From: Mycobacterium sp. E3198
GTDB taxonomy: Bacteria; Actinomycetota; Actinomycetes; Mycobacteriales; Mycobacteriaceae
NCBI RefSeq assembly: GCF_001667015.1
Contig: NZ_LZIS01000059.1
Span: forward strand, 1-64,000
DNA: 64,000 nt
Direction: 5' to 3'
Below, piece after piece: positions 9,889 through 19,250 of the stretch. The notes under the pieces are model-generated. The model made no database searches and was not told the origin of the DNA. It saw nothing but the letters and a program-made list of their open reading frames with translations. Made by a program: the position numbers and the translations under genes. The first letter of the stretch is position 1. Every line of letters starts with the position of its first letter.

Positions 9889-11274
9889 TCAACCTTCGTC
9901 CTCCTCGGGAGGGTCGGGGTCTCCGCGCAGGAGTTCTTCGGGGTGGTGGGCGTGGTTGATTTGTGGTGGGCCGGTGCCGTCGGTCCAGCCGAGCCGGCCG
10001 TTGTCGGTGACAACGGTGCGCCAGTCGCCCCGGCTGACGCCGTCGTGGTCGGGGTCGCAGGCGAAGTGGAGTTTGTCGGCGTCGGTGCGGCCGCCGGCGG
10101 CCCAGTCCGGTGAGTGGTGGACCTCGCAGCCGTAGCCCGGTACCAGGCAGTTGGGGCGGGTGCAGCCGTGGTCGCGGGCGTAGCAGATGAGCCGCTGGTC
10201 GGCGGTGGCGATGCGCTTTTGCCGACCGAGATACAGTGGCCGGCCGGTGTGGTCGTCGAACACCGCCAAATAGTGAATCGCCTGGGCGGCCATGCGAATC
10301 AGGTCGGGCATCGGCAGCCGGGAACCGCCGCCCGTCAGCGCGGGCGCCGGCATCGGGACCGACGGGTCGACGACGGCGTGGGCGGCGCGGTCGAGTTCGG
10401 CCAGGGTGGTGGTGACGATCACGGTGACCGGGTGGCCGCGGTGGGTCCCGAGCTCACCGCAGTCAATCGCCGTCTTGAAGCCGAGTTTGAGTGCGTCGTG
10501 GCAGCGCTGCGCGGACGTGCGCTCGTCGCGTTGTTCGGGCGCGGCGCCCTCGGGCTGGTGGCGGCCCGGACGCACGGCGGCCTCGACGGCCTCGAAGTAC
10601 GCGCGGGCCTCGGGATCCAGCAGACCCGACAGCCGCGACATGCCGTCGGGCCCCTGCGGACCCAGCCGCAACCAGCGTCGGCGCGCCCGGTCCTCGTCGG
10701 TGAACAGGCCGTCGGGGTTGAGGTAGTCGGCGATGCGCTGCCCGAGCTCGGTGACCAGGCCGGCGTCGAGCTTTCTCGCGTGCGCCACCAGCTTGCCTTC
10801 GGCCTCGGCCACATCGGCCGGTGACACGCAGGCCGGCAGGACGTCGACGGAGTGGCACACGGCACGGATGTGGTCCTCACCGACCGCGCCGGCCTCCACC
10901 GCGGCCGCCAACTCCGCCAGCTCGGGCCCCACCGGAGGGCCGGTCAGCGAGCGCCGCGGCCGAATCCGGGCCGCCAGCCTGAAGCGGCGCGATATCTCTC
11001 TGGGCGGCACCCGCAGCCGGGCCCACAACCTGTCCCGTACCGCCGGCACGCACTCGGCGCCGTCGGGCGGTTCGGCGATCTCGGCGAAGAACCGGTACAT
11101 CAGCCCCCGGTTGGTGCGCTCTTGGCTCTCCAGCCGCTCGGCGACCTCCACCCGAAAGTCGTTGCCCACCAGATCCGAGGAGGTGGCGCGCAGCGCGTCG
11201 TGCGCGGCGTCGACGGCGTCGAGAGCAGCACTGATCCGCTCCCGCGCTTCCTCGGCACCGATGCACCAACCCAT
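9889..11274 (-). CDS. DUF222 / HNH endonuclease domain protein (13E12 repeat family)
   Basis: A 461-residue protein: DUF222 over about residues 30-330, then a C-terminal HNH nuclease motif 'CYARDHGCTRPNCLVPGYGCEVHHSPDWAAGGRTD', with cysteine pairs and the HH of the active site present. It looks complete. This is the mycobacterial 13E12/REP family, often found as dispersed copies and associated with mobile DNA. It lies alone between the Rv3167c-type/SDR unit and the moxR3 cluster, which are adjacent in M. tuberculosis, so it is probably an insertion. No flanking repeats were recognised. Function is unproven. Confidence 0.85.
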   Translation of the reverse strand: MGWCIGAEEARERISAALDAVDAAHDALRATSSDLVGNDFRVEVAERLESQERTNRGLMYRFFAEIAEPPDGAECVPAVRDRLWARLRVPPREISRRFRLAARIRPRRSLTGPPVGPELAELAAAVEAGAVGEDHIRAVCHSVDVLPACVSPADVAEAEGKLVAHARKLDAGLVTELGQRIADYLNPDGLFTDEDRARRRWLRLGPQGPDGMSRLSGLLDPEARAYFEAVEAAVRPGRHQPEGAAPEQRDERTSAQRCHDALKLGFKTAIDCGELGTHRGHPVTVIVTTTLAELDRAAHAVVDPSVPMPAPALTGGGSRLPMPDLIRMAAQAIHYLAVFDDHTGRPLYLGRQKRIATADQRLICYARDHGCTRPNCLVPGYGCEVHHSPDWAAGGRTDADKLHFACDPDHDGVSRGDWRTVVTDNGRLGWTDGTGPPQINHAHHPEELLRGDPDPPEEDEG

Positions 11275-11423
11275 GCCCCGAAGCTACGAACCACCCCCGT
11301 CAAATCCCCAACGCGCAAACGACGCCCCCGCCGGCCTGTGGATGAAACCCCAACTGTGGATAAGCCCCGCCGCGGTGTGTGCCAGTATGAGAAGGCCAGT
11401 GCAACCGGTCGAGTGGTGTGCCC

Positions 11424-12380
11424 ATGCCCGTTATCAAGCCCGGTATCGACAAGCCGACGGGCCGCGTCGTCGCGCTGATCGTCCTGATGATCCTCGCCGC
11501 CGCCGCCCTGCGCGGATACCTTCCGGCCCAGGGCCGCGGCGTGCGGACGGAGCCGGGCGGCGGCCGGGCGGCGCTGCTCTTCGTCATCGCGGCCCTGGCC
11601 GGCTCCCTCGCGCTGCTGACGATTGCGGTCATCGCGCGGTTGCGGGATCCGCGTGCGGTGGCACCCAAGCAGGCAGACCTGTCCGACATGCTCGGCACCG
11701 GCAAGGGCCGCCCGAGCTGGCGCGTGATCCTGATCGGCCTTGCGCTGATCGCGGCGTGGCTGCTGATCGCGACGTTGCTGGTCCACTACCTGGTACCGCA
11801 CCGCGTCGACCCCGCCGTATCCGGCCCGGCGCCGCCCGCGCAGCCGCCGGGACGCCCCGCCGACCCGCCTGCCCAACAACACCCGCCGAACAACTCCGCG
11901 GACATGTTCGGGGTTTTGCTTGCCGGCGCGATCCCGATGATGCTGGTTCTCGTCGCCGGCTCGGTGATCATGGCGCGGCGGCGCTGGCGCGCGGCGACGC
12001 CGGCCATCCACGCCGCCGATCCCGTCGGGACCCCGGCGCCCGCGCCGCGCGCGGAATCGCTGGCCCGTGCCGCCGAGGTCGGACTGGCCGAGATCGGCGA
12101 CCTGAGCCGGGAACCGCGCGAGGCGATCATCGCCTGCTATGCCGCGATGGAGCGGGAGCTGGCCAACGTGCCGGGCGCTGCCCCGCAAGACTTCGATACG
12201 CCGACCGAGGTCCTCGTTCGCGCCGTCGAACTCCATGCGCTGCAGGCCGATAACGCGGAGCAGCTGGTGAACCTGTTCGAGGAGGCACGCTTCAGCCCAC
12301 ACGTGATGACCGAGGAACATCGCGAGGTGGCGGTGAACGTCTTGCAGCTGGTCCTCGCGGAATTGCGGAGTCCGGTATGA
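11424..12380 (+). CDS. DUF4129-type membrane protein, first gene of moxR3 cluster (Rv3166c-type)
   Basis: A membrane protein of about 318 residues with hydrophobic segments near residues 13-30, 48-67, 95-115 and 160-180. A Pro-rich stretch lies between the third and fourth, and a soluble C-terminal domain follows ('EAIIACYAAMERELANVPGAAPQDFDTPTEVL'), the usual form of the DUF4129 tail. DUF4129 proteins co-occur with MoxR and DUF58 proteins and resemble transglutaminase-associated membrane proteins. The start is ATG 11424 or in-frame GTG 11418. It overlaps the next gene by ATGA. The substrate of the cluster is unknown. Confidence 0.8.
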   Translation: MPVIKPGIDKPTGRVVALIVLMILAAAALRGYLPAQGRGVRTEPGGGRAALLFVIAALAGSLALLTIAVIARLRDPRAVAPKQADLSDMLGTGKGRPSWRVILIGLALIAAWLLIATLLVHYLVPHRVDPAVSGPAPPAQPPGRPADPPAQQHPPNNSADMFGVLLAGAIPMMLVLVAGSVIMARRRWRAATPAIHAADPVGTPAPAPRAESLARAAEVGLAEIGDLSREPREAIIACYAAMERELANVPGAAPQDFDTPTEVLVRAVELHALQADNAEQLVNLFEEARFSPHVMTEEHREVAVNVLQLVLAELRSPV

Positions 12381-12859
12381 AAAGGCTGTTGGCCCTTGGT
12401 GTTTGCCTGGTGGTGGGGACCGAGCTGTTGGCGTTGATCCTGCACGGTCGCCGGTTCCTGCTGGCGTCCGCGGGCGTCGCCCTGGCCCTGGTGCTGCTCA
12501 ATGTGCGCCGTTACCTGGGGCACGGCAACGAACCGGCGACCGAGCCGGACTACGACGACCTGGGGGATTCGTTGCGCCGCTGGCTCGCCACGACCGAGAC
12601 GACGATCCGCTGGTCGGACTCCACGCGCGCCGACTGGGACCGCCACCTGCGTCCCATGCTCGCGCGGCGTTACGAAATGACGACGGGCCAAAGGCAATCC
12701 AACGACCCCATGGCGTATCACGCAAGCGGACGGATGCTTTTCGGCACCGAACTGTGGGAATGGGTCAACCCCAACAACGTCACGCGCACCGGTGATCACC
12801 ACCCCGGCCCGGGCCGCGCGGTGCTGGAAGAGATCCTGCGAAAGTTGGAGCAAATATGA
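12377..12859 (+). CDS. Small membrane-anchored protein (Rv3165c-type)
   Basis: A 160-residue protein with two adjacent N-terminal hydrophobic segments (about 3-20 and 26-42), then a soluble domain ('SLRRWLATTETTIRWSDSTRADWDRHLRPMLARRYE'). It matches the small gene between the DUF4129 protein and moxR3 in M. tuberculosis. It overlaps both neighbours by ATGA, so it is made in step with them. There are no catalytic motifs. It probably acts as an adaptor of the MoxR3 membrane complex, by context only. Confidence 0.75.
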   Translation: MKRLLALGVCLVVGTELLALILHGRRFLLASAGVALALVLLNVRRYLGHGNEPATEPDYDDLGDSLRRWLATTETTIRWSDSTRADWDRHLRPMLARRYEMTTGQRQSNDPMAYHASGRMLFGTELWEWVNPNNVTRTGDHHPGPGRAVLEEILRKLEQI

Positions 12860-13824
12860 CACTGCCGGCCGCGACCACCACCGCCCAGTGCGAGGCGGTG
12901 CTCGACGAAATCGAACGTGCGGTGGTGGGCAAGCGCTCGGCGCTGACGCTGATCCTGATCGCCGTCCTGGCGCGCGGCCACGTGCTCATCGAAGACCTGC
13001 CCGGCCTCGGCAAGACGCTCATCGCGCGATCCTTCGCGGCGGCGCTGGGGCTGCGCTTCACCCGGGTGCAATTCACCCCGGACCTGCTGCCCGCGGACCT
13101 GCTCGGCTCGACGATCTACGACATGCAGTCGGGCCATTTCGCGTTCCGGGCCGGCCCCATCTTCACCAACCTGCTGCTCGCCGACGAGATCAACCGCACG
13201 CCGCCGAAGACGCAGGCGGCGCTGCTCGAGGCGATGGCCGAGGGCCAGGTGAGCATCGACGGCGAAACCCACAAGCTGCCAACGCCGTTCATCGTCTTGG
13301 CGACCGACAATCCGATCGAGTACGAGGGCACCTATCCGTTACCCGAGGCGCAGCTGGATCGGTTCGCGATCCGGCTGGAACTTCGGTACCTCTCGGAGCG
13401 AGACGAGACCTCGATGCTGCGCCGCCGCCTCGAACGGGGTTCGGCCGAGCCCACGGTCGATCAGGTGGTGGACGCTCACGACCTGCTGGCGATGCGCGAG
13501 TCGGTCGAGCAGGTGAGCGTGCACGAGGACGTCTTGCACTATGTGGTGTCCCTGGCCACCGCCACCCGGCACCACCCTCAGGTCGCGGTGGGCGCCAGCC
13601 CCCGGGCGGAACTCGACCTCGTCCAACTCGCGCGTGCCCGTGCGCTGTTGCTCGGTCGTGACTACGTGATCCCCGAGGATGTCAAGGCGCTCGCCGTTGC
13701 GGCCGTGGCGCACCGGATCACCTTGCGGCCCGAGATGTGGGTGCGCAAGATCCAGGGCGCCGACGTCGTCGGGGAGTTGCTGCGGCGCCTGCCGGTGCCC
13801 CGAACCGGCGGGGGGACCGGGTGA
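12856..13824 (+). CDS. moxR3: MoxR-family AAA+ ATPase
   Basis: A 322-residue ATPase. Walker A is in 'EDLPGLGKTLIARSFA' (about residues 52-67) and Walker B is 'LLLADEINRTPPKTQAALLEAMAEGQ' (about 107-132). Sensor 1 is in 'FIVLATDNPIEYEGTYPLPEAQLDRF', and the C-terminal lid contains 'PRAELDLVQLARARALL'. MoxR ATPases act as chaperones in assembling metal- or membrane-linked complexes with VWA/DUF58 partners. Such a partner gene follows 7 bp after the stop. By cluster order this is moxR3 (Rv3164c) rather than moxR1 or moxR2. Confidence 0.93.
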   Translation: MTLPAATTTAQCEAVLDEIERAVVGKRSALTLILIAVLARGHVLIEDLPGLGKTLIARSFAAALGLRFTRVQFTPDLLPADLLGSTIYDMQSGHFAFRAGPIFTNLLLADEINRTPPKTQAALLEAMAEGQVSIDGETHKLPTPFIVLATDNPIEYEGTYPLPEAQLDRFAIRLELRYLSERDETSMLRRRLERGSAEPTVDQVVDAHDLLAMRESVEQVSVHEDVLHYVVSLATATRHHPQVAVGASPRAELDLVQLARARALLLGRDYVIPEDVKALAVAAVAHRITLRPEMWVRKIQGADVVGELLRRLPVPRTGGGTG

Positions 13825-13831
13825 TACCGGC

Positions 13832-15100
13832 GTGATCGGAAGCCGCGACCTCGAGTTCCGCTGGCGCGCATCGCCGCTGACGCGGGCGATCGCGACGTGC
13901 GCCGGGGTCGCGCTGGCCGCCGCCGTGATCGGGGCGCGCTGGCAGCTGATCGCCTTCGCGGCCCCCCTCCTGGGTGTGCTGTGTTCGGTCAGCTGGCAAC
14001 GCGCGGCGCCGAAGATCCGGGTGCACGGGGAGCCCGATTCGCAGCGATGCTTCGAAGGCGAACCGGCCCGGCTCAAGGTGTGGGTGACCGAAGAGCGCGG
14101 CGCCTCCGGGGCCTCCGCCGTCGAACTCACGGTTTCGCCGGTCGCCGGCATGGAGCTCGAGGTACTCGGGCCGGATGCCCGCCACGCGAAAACCGTTGCG
14201 GCAACCGCACAACGCTGGGGCCGCTATCCGGTCCGCGCCCGCGTCGACGTGGTCGCGCGCGGCGGCTTGCTGACGGGTACGGCCACCGTCGACGCCGCCG
14301 ATGTCCTCGTGTTCCCGCTGACGCCGCCGCAGTCGACGCCGATCCCGCAGACGGAGTTGCTCGACCGCCTGGGCGCCCACCTCACCCGGCACATCGGGCC
14401 GGGCGTCGAGTACGCGGACATCCGCCCCTACGTGCCCGGCGACCAGCTGCGGGCGGTGAACTGGCCGGTGAGCGCGCGCCGCCGCCAGCTGCACGTGACG
14501 CAGCGCCTGACCGACCGCGCCGCCGACGTGGTGGTGCTGATCGACACGTATCGGCAGCCGGCCGGTCCGGCGACCGAGGCCATCGAACGCGTCGTGCGCG
14601 GCGCGGCGCAGGTGGTGCAGACCGCGTTGCGGCACGGTGACCGTGCCGGCATCGTCGCCCTCGGGGGCAACCGACCGCGGTGGCTCGGCGCCGACATCGG
14701 GCAGCGGCAGTTCTACCGGGTGCTCGACACCGTGCTGACCGCCGGCGACCAATTCGAAAACACCACGGGGACATTGGCTCCGCGCGCCGCCGTTCCGGTG
14801 GGCGCCATCGTGGTCGCGTTCTCCACGCTGCTGGACACCGAATTCGCGCTGGCGTTGATCGATCTCCGCAAGCGCGGCCACGTCGTGATCGCCGTCGACG
14901 TTCTCGACAGCTCACCGTTCGAGACCCAGCAGGATCCGTTGATCGATCGGATGTGGGCGCTGCAGCGCTCCGCCATGTATCGCGACATGGCAACCGTCGG
15001 CGTGGACATCGTGGGTTGGCGGGGAGACAGCACGCTGGATCAGTCGATGGGTGTGCTGCCGGATCGCCGCCATCGCGTGCGGGGACGGCTGAGGGGATAG
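13832..15100 (+). CDS. DUF58 (VWA-like) membrane protein, Rv3163c-type
   Basis: A protein of about 422 residues. Two hydrophobic segments lie near residues 17-55. A beta-rich middle is followed by the DUF58 core 'GVEYADIRPYVPGDQLRAVNWPVSARRRQLHV', then a VWA-like fold starting 'DVVVLIDTYRQP', which is a degenerate MIDAS (D-x-T in place of D-x-S-x-S). DUF58 proteins are the standard partners of MoxR ATPases. The start is GTG at 13832, giving a length close to Rv3163c (423). It is followed after 7 bp by another membrane gene. Confidence 0.85.
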   Translation: MIGSRDLEFRWRASPLTRAIATCAGVALAAAVIGARWQLIAFAAPLLGVLCSVSWQRAAPKIRVHGEPDSQRCFEGEPARLKVWVTEERGASGASAVELTVSPVAGMELEVLGPDARHAKTVAATAQRWGRYPVRARVDVVARGGLLTGTATVDAADVLVFPLTPPQSTPIPQTELLDRLGAHLTRHIGPGVEYADIRPYVPGDQLRAVNWPVSARRRQLHVTQRLTDRAADVVVLIDTYRQPAGPATEAIERVVRGAAQVVQTALRHGDRAGIVALGGNRPRWLGADIGQRQFYRVLDTVLTAGDQFENTTGTLAPRAAVPVGAIVVAFSTLLDTEFALALIDLRKRGHVVIAVDVLDSSPFETQQDPLIDRMWALQRSAMYRDMATVGVDIVGWRGDSTLDQSMGVLPDRRHRVRGRLRG

Positions 15101-15107
15101 CGGTGCG

Positions 15108-15554
15108 ATGAAACCGATCCCGGGTTGGGCCGCCCTCGCGATCTCGACGGCCTTCGGCGTCCTCATGGTCGGACTGGCCGCCGTCGGTTCCCACGGACCG
15201 GCGCTCGTCGCCGGGGTGGGGGCCCTGGTGGCGGTGGGCGCCGGGGTGGTCGCGCGCCCCGCGGCGACGATCGCGGTGCTGCTGTCGGTGGCAACGATCG
15301 GGGCGTCGGATCCGTCGCTCGTCTTCGCCGCCTGGTCCGGACTGTGTGCGGCCGCCTACCTGGTCTGCCGTCATGCGGCGGCCACCGCCGGGGCCGCGAT
15401 GTGGAGTTGGCCCACGACGGCCGCCGCGGTGGGCTTTGCGTGCGCGGGGCTGGCCGCGACCGCGTTTCCGCTGCAGTTGCCGTGGTTGCCGCTGGCCGCG
15501 CCGCTGGGAGTGCTGGCGATCTACGTCCTGGCGACGCGCCCGTTCGTGAGCTGA
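15108..15554 (+). CDS. Small integral membrane protein, Rv3162c-type
   Basis: A 148-residue, almost wholly hydrophobic protein with about five predicted membrane helices (near residues 7-25, 27-47, 50-72, 75-100 and 110-145), rich in Ala, Val and Gly. It is the last gene of the moxR3 cluster, as in M. tuberculosis. There are no motifs that indicate transport or catalysis. The dioxygenase (Rv3161c) and TetR (Rv3160c) that follow in M. tuberculosis are absent; the PPE gene comes next after about 220 bp. Confidence 0.75.
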   Translation: MKPIPGWAALAISTAFGVLMVGLAAVGSHGPALVAGVGALVAVGAGVVARPAATIAVLLSVATIGASDPSLVFAAWSGLCAAAYLVCRHAAATAGAAMWSWPTTAAAVGFACAGLAATAFPLQLPWLPLAAPLGVLAIYVLATRPFVS

Positions 15555-15773
15555 GCGCAAAAAGACTCAAATACCCAGACCTCGCCACAATCCGTCTTTT
15601 TCGGATCATTTAACGGCAATTTCCCTGAAGGCCATTGCCCCGATGCCGGAAATAGACAACGGTCGGCATTGGTCGGAGTCGGCATCAAAAGCAATTTTTG
15701 CCTAAAACGCGGATTTTCGGACGGCGGCTTCTTACAGTTTTTTCGTGGCGCGACCAATCGGGAGGGCGGGCTA
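15555..15773 (+). promoter_or_regulatory. AT-richer leader/promoter region of the PPE gene
   Basis: This 219-bp gap is far less GC-rich than its surroundings, with runs such as 'TCTTTTTCGG', 'GCAATTTTTGCC' and 'CTTACAGTTTTTTCG'. It ends in GGGAGGGCGGG before the PPE start codon. It should hold the PPE promoter and a long leader. No convincing terminator for the moxR3 cluster was found. Confidence 0.4.
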
Positions 15774-17657
15774 ATGAGTTTCCTGACAATGCCTCCGGAA
15801 ATCAATTCCTTGCGGATGTTTTCCGGTGCCGGTTCGGCGCCGCTGATCTCGGCCGCCGCGGCGTGGGACGGATTGGCCGCGGAATTGGGATCGGCGGCGG
15901 ATTCCTTCTCGTCGGTGACGTCGGCGTTGGCCGGGCAGGCCTGGCAGGGCCCCGCGTCGGCGGCGATGGTGGCGGCGGCGATGCCGTATGCGGGGTGGCT
16001 GCAGGGGGTTGCCGCCCAGGCGGCGGGAGTGGCCGCGCAGGCCAAGGCCGTGGTGAGCGCCTTCGAGTCCGCCTTCGCGGCGACGGTGCATCCGATGCTG
16101 GTGAGCGCCAACCGTTCCGAGCTGGTGCAGTTGGTGACGTCGAACGTGTTCGGGCAGAACGCGCCGGCGATCGCGGCGGCGGAGTCCGACTACGAGCTGA
16201 TGTGGGCGGCCGACGTGGCCGCGATGGTGGGGTATCACGGTGGGGCGTCGGCGGCGGCCGCGCAGTTGGCGTCGTGGCCGGGCGCGCTACAGGGCCTGCT
16301 GGCCCCGGCGGCGAGCACGCTGGTCGGCATCCCGGCGATCAACACCGGGCTCGGCAACATCGGCAGCTGGAACCTGGGCGGTGGCAACACCGGCAACTTC
16401 AACCTGGGCAGCGGCAACATCGGCAACGTCAACCTGGGCGGCGGCAACCTGGGCAACTTGAACCTGGGCAGCGGCAACTTCGGCTTCGCCAACCTGGGCA
16501 GCGGCAACGTCGGCAACACCAACCTCGGTTTGGGGAACTTCGGCAACTCGAACCTGGGCAGCGGGAACCTCGGCTCGGCCAACCTCGGCTTCGGCAACGG
16601 TGGCAACGTGCTCGGTATCGGGAACGGAAACATCGGCAGCGGGAACGCGGGCAGGTTCAACCTCGGCGGCGGAAACGTGGGCTCCTTCAACTTCGGTTTC
16701 GGCAATCAGGGCTCCTCGGACATCGGCTTCGGCAACCTCGGCAGCTTCGACTTCGGCTTCGGCAACGCCGGCAGCAACGACATCGGCTTCAACCTGCCGG
16801 CCGACAACATGATCGGCATCGGCGGGCTGAACGGGGGCCTCAACAACCTCGGCTTCGGAAACTCGGGCAGTGGCAACGTCGGCTTTTTCAACTCGGGCAG
16901 CGGAAACGTCGGCATCTTCAACTCGGGGAACGGCAACTTCGGGTTCTTGAATTCGGGAAGCAACAACACGGGCTTTTGGAACTCGGGCAACTTCAACACC
17001 GGCTTCGGCAACGGCGGGAGCCAGAACTTCGGTTTTGCGAACGCGGGGCCGTCCAACATGGGTTTCGGCAACTCCGGGCTCGACAACGTGGGCTTTGCGA
17101 ACGCGGGCGACTTCAACACGGGCAGCTTCAACTCGGGTGGCGCGCTCGCGCTCGGCGGCAACACGGGCTGGTTCAATTCGGGCACCCTGAATACGGGCTG
17201 GTTCAACTCCGGCAACATCAACACGGGTCTCTTCGACGCCGGCACCCTGAACACCGGGATCGGCAGCTCCGCAGACCTCACCGGGATCGTCACAAACTCG
17301 GGATTCGGCAACACCGGCACCAACGTCTCCGGCTTCTTCAACTCGGGCAGCCAGGTCTCCGGTTTCGAGAACGCGAACACGGGCGCCGCGCCCACCTCGG
17401 GATTCTTCGACTCCGGCGACGGAAACGTGGGCATGGACAACGTGGGCAGCGGGCTGATCGGCGTCGCCAACACGGGCATCCTGAACGTTGGCATCGCGAA
17501 CTCGGGCATGGACAACTACGGCGTCGCGAATTCGGCGCCCAACCCCACCGCCACTCACTCCGTCGGCGTCGGGAACTCGGGCAGCAACAGCGTGGGGCTG
17601 TTCAACGCGGGCGACGATTTGGTCGGCATCCTCGGTGGCGTCTTCGGCCAGCTGTAG
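15774..17657 (+). CDS. PPE protein of the MPTR subfamily (PPE53 position)
   Basis: A 627-residue protein. The PPE domain covers about residues 1-175: [19 protein letters not shown] at the start, a W-x-G turn in 'AWQGPAS' and the conserved '[24 protein letters not shown]'. From about residue 190 it is built of Asn/Gly pentapeptide repeats of the N-x-G-x-x type. PPE proteins pair with PE partners for ESX secretion to the surface; no PE gene is adjacent. Position next to nuoN matches PPE53 (Rv3159c), but MPTR proteins diverge fast, so orthology is tentative. GGAGG lies 9 bases before the ATG. Confidence 0.9.
   Translation: MSFLTMPPEINSLRMFSGAGSAPLISAAAAWDGLAAELGSAADSFSSVTSALAGQAWQGPASAAMVAAAMPYAGWLQGVAAQAAGVAAQAKAVVSAFESAFAATVHPMLVSANRSELVQLVTSNVFGQNAPAIAAAESDYELMWAADVAAMVGYHGGASAAAAQLASWPGALQGLLAPAASTLVGIPAINTGLGNIGSWNLGGGNTGNFNLGSGNIGNVNLGGGNLGNLNLGSGNFGFANLGSGNVGNTNLGLGNFGNSNLGSGNLGSANLGFGNGGNVLGIGNGNIGSGNAGRFNLGGGNVGSFNFGFGNQGSSDIGFGNLGSFDFGFGNAGSNDIGFNLPADNMIGIGGLNGGLNNLGFGNSGSGNVGFFNSGSGNVGIFNSGNGNFGFLNSGSNNTGFWNSGNFNTGFGNGGSQNFGFANAGPSNMGFGNSGLDNVGFANAGDFNTGSFNSGGALALGGNTGWFNSGTLNTGWFNSGNINTGLFDAGTLNTGIGSSADLTGIVTNSGFGNTGTNVSGFFNSGSQVSGFENANTGAAPTSGFFDSGDGNVGMDNVGSGLIGVANTGILNVGIANSGMDNYGVANSAPNPTATHSVGVGNSGSNSVGLFNAGDDLVGILGGVFGQL
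16341..17615 (+). repeat. MPTR pentapeptide-coding tandem repeats
   Basis: About 1.27 kb of degenerate 15-bp units encoding N-x-G-x-x, with early long blocks of 'NLGSGN' and later blocks of 'NSGSGN' and 'NTGWFNSG'. The repeats keep the other five frames largely open, which produces long spurious reading frames on the opposite strand. This is a recombination-prone and length-variable stretch. Confidence 0.9.
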
Positions 17658-17669
17658 CCGACCCCGGGA

Positions 17670-19250
17670 TCAGTGCAGCAGCTGGGCCGCCTGGTCGGCC
17701 AGGTCGAGCAGCGGCTGCGGGAAGATCCCCAAAAGCACCGTCACCAAGGCGCATACGGCGATCGCGGCCTTGCTCAGGATGCCCGGCTCCACCACGTGCG
17801 GGGTGTCGTCGGTTGCCTCGGTGAAGAACATCGAGACGATGACCCGCACGTAGAAGTACGCGGCGACGCCGCTGGCGACGACACCGACGATGACCAGCGG
17901 CACCGCGCCGCCCTGGGCGGCGGCCTTGAACACCGCGAGCTTGCTGACGAAGCCACTCGTCAGCGGGATGCCGGCGAAAGCCAGCAGGAACATCGAAAAC
18001 ATCACGCCCACAATGGGGGAGCGCTGCCCGAGCCCGGCCCAGTGCGCCAGCGTGGCGTCCTCGACGCCGTCGGCGTTGCGAATCAGGCTCACGATGGCGA
18101 ACGCGCCGACCGTGCTGAAGCTGTAGGCGACCAGATAGAACAACGTGGCCGACAGGCCCGCCGCGTTGTCCGCGATCACGCCGGTGAGGATGAAACCCAC
18201 GTGCGCGACCGACGAATACGCCAGCATCCGCTTGACGTCGGTCTGGTTGACGGCCGTGATGGTGCCCACCGCCATCGTCAGGATCGAAATCGTCCACAGC
18301 ACCGGGCGCCATTGATCGTGCAGCGGAGGCAGCGCCACGTAGACCACCCGCAGCAGCGCACCGAACGCCGCCACCTTGGTGGCCGCCGCCATGAACCCGG
18401 TGATCGGGGTGGGCGCGCCCTGGTAGACGTCGGGAATCCAGGAGTGGAACGGCACCGCGCCCACCTTGAACAGCAGCCCGACCGACAGCAGCGCGACGCC
18501 GATCAACGCCATCGAGCTATCACCATGCGCGGCAAGCGCATCCCGGATCCCGGAGAGCAGCAGCGTGCCGGTCGCGCCGTAGAGCAACGCCACGCCGTAG
18601 AGGAAGAACGCCGAGGAGAACGCGCCCAGCAGGAAGTACTTCATCGCCGCTTCCTGCGACAGCAGGCGGCGATGCCGGGCCAGCCCGCACATCAGGTACA
18701 GGGGCAGCGACAGCACCTCCAGCGCGACGAACATCGTCAGCAGGTCGTTCGAGGCGGGGAACACCATCATGCCGCCGACGGACAGCATCAGCAGGGGGAA
18801 GAGCTCGGTCTGCGCGGCCCCCGCCCGCTCCGCCTCGCGCTCGGCGTCGCTGCCGGGCACCGCGGACGCCTGCGGCGTAAAGGAATCCAAACCGGCCGAC
18901 CCGGCCGTGACCGCAACCTTGCTTTCGGCCCTGGCCTGCGTCCGTTCGGCGATGAAGATCACCGCCAGGACGGCGACCAGCAGCACGGTGCCCTGCAGGT
19001 ACAGCGTGGGCCGGTCGACGGCCACCGCGCCCAGCACCGTGGCGCGACCCGACGCCGGGATCGCCTCGGCGACCTCGACGTCCGCGAAGAACGCCGCGGC
19101 CAGGCCGGCGAGGGCCAGCGTCACCTGGGTGGCGTAGCGAATCCGCCTGGGCGCGAACGCCTCCACGAGCACCCCGGCGATGGCGACGCCGAAGACGATG
19201 AGCATCGGGCAAAGCAGGAAGTATTCGACGCTGGGGGTGGGCAGGGTCAT
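17670..19250 (-). CDS. nuoN: NADH-quinone oxidoreductase subunit N
   Basis: A membrane subunit of 526 residues with about 14 helices, homologous to Mrp-type antiporters. Diagnostic segments are 'LFPLLMLSVGGMMVFPASNDLLTMFVALEVLSLPLYLM' and 'KVGAVPFHSWIPDVYQGAPTPITGFMAAATKVAAF', which hold the channel lysines. A charged linker of about 50 residues (near 110-160, with repeated Ala/Glu) is longer than in E. coli. It is one of the three antiporter-like proton channels of complex I. Its ATG overlaps the nuoM stop (ATGA). It is the last gene of the operon, 12 bp from the convergent PPE gene. Confidence 0.95.
   Translation of the reverse strand: MTLPTPSVEYFLLCPMLIVFGVAIAGVLVEAFAPRRIRYATQVTLALAGLAAAFFADVEVAEAIPASGRATVLGAVAVDRPTLYLQGTVLLVAVLAVIFIAERTQARAESKVAVTAGSAGLDSFTPQASAVPGSDAEREAERAGAAQTELFPLLMLSVGGMMVFPASNDLLTMFVALEVLSLPLYLMCGLARHRRLLSQEAAMKYFLLGAFSSAFFLYGVALLYGATGTLLLSGIRDALAAHGDSSMALIGVALLSVGLLFKVGAVPFHSWIPDVYQGAPTPITGFMAAATKVAAFGALLRVVYVALPPLHDQWRPVLWTISILTMAVGTITAVNQTDVKRMLAYSSVAHVGFILTGVIADNAAGLSATLFYLVAYSFSTVGAFAIVSLIRNADGVEDATLAHWAGLGQRSPIVGVMFSMFLLAFAGIPLTSGFVSKLAVFKAAAQGGAVPLVIVGVVASGVAAYFYVRVIVSMFFTEATDDTPHVVEPGILSKAAIAVCALVTVLLGIFPQPLLDLADQAAQLLH

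Noticed and set aside
9889..11274. Insertion sequence or prophage at the DUF222/HNH gene
   Set aside because: No transposase, terminal repeats, target duplication or phage genes flank it; only the 13E12-type gene itself is present.
13679..13831. 51-codon N-terminal extension of the DUF58 protein
   Set aside because: It overlaps moxR3 out of frame, is Cys/Arg/Ser-rich nonsense, and GTG 13832 gives the length expected for the family.
16287..17558. 423-residue open frame antisense to the PPE-MPTR gene
   Set aside because: It mirrors the sense-strand pentapeptide repeats (Val/Ala/Glu low-complexity), has no ribosome site or known domain, and other frames over the repeat are also open.
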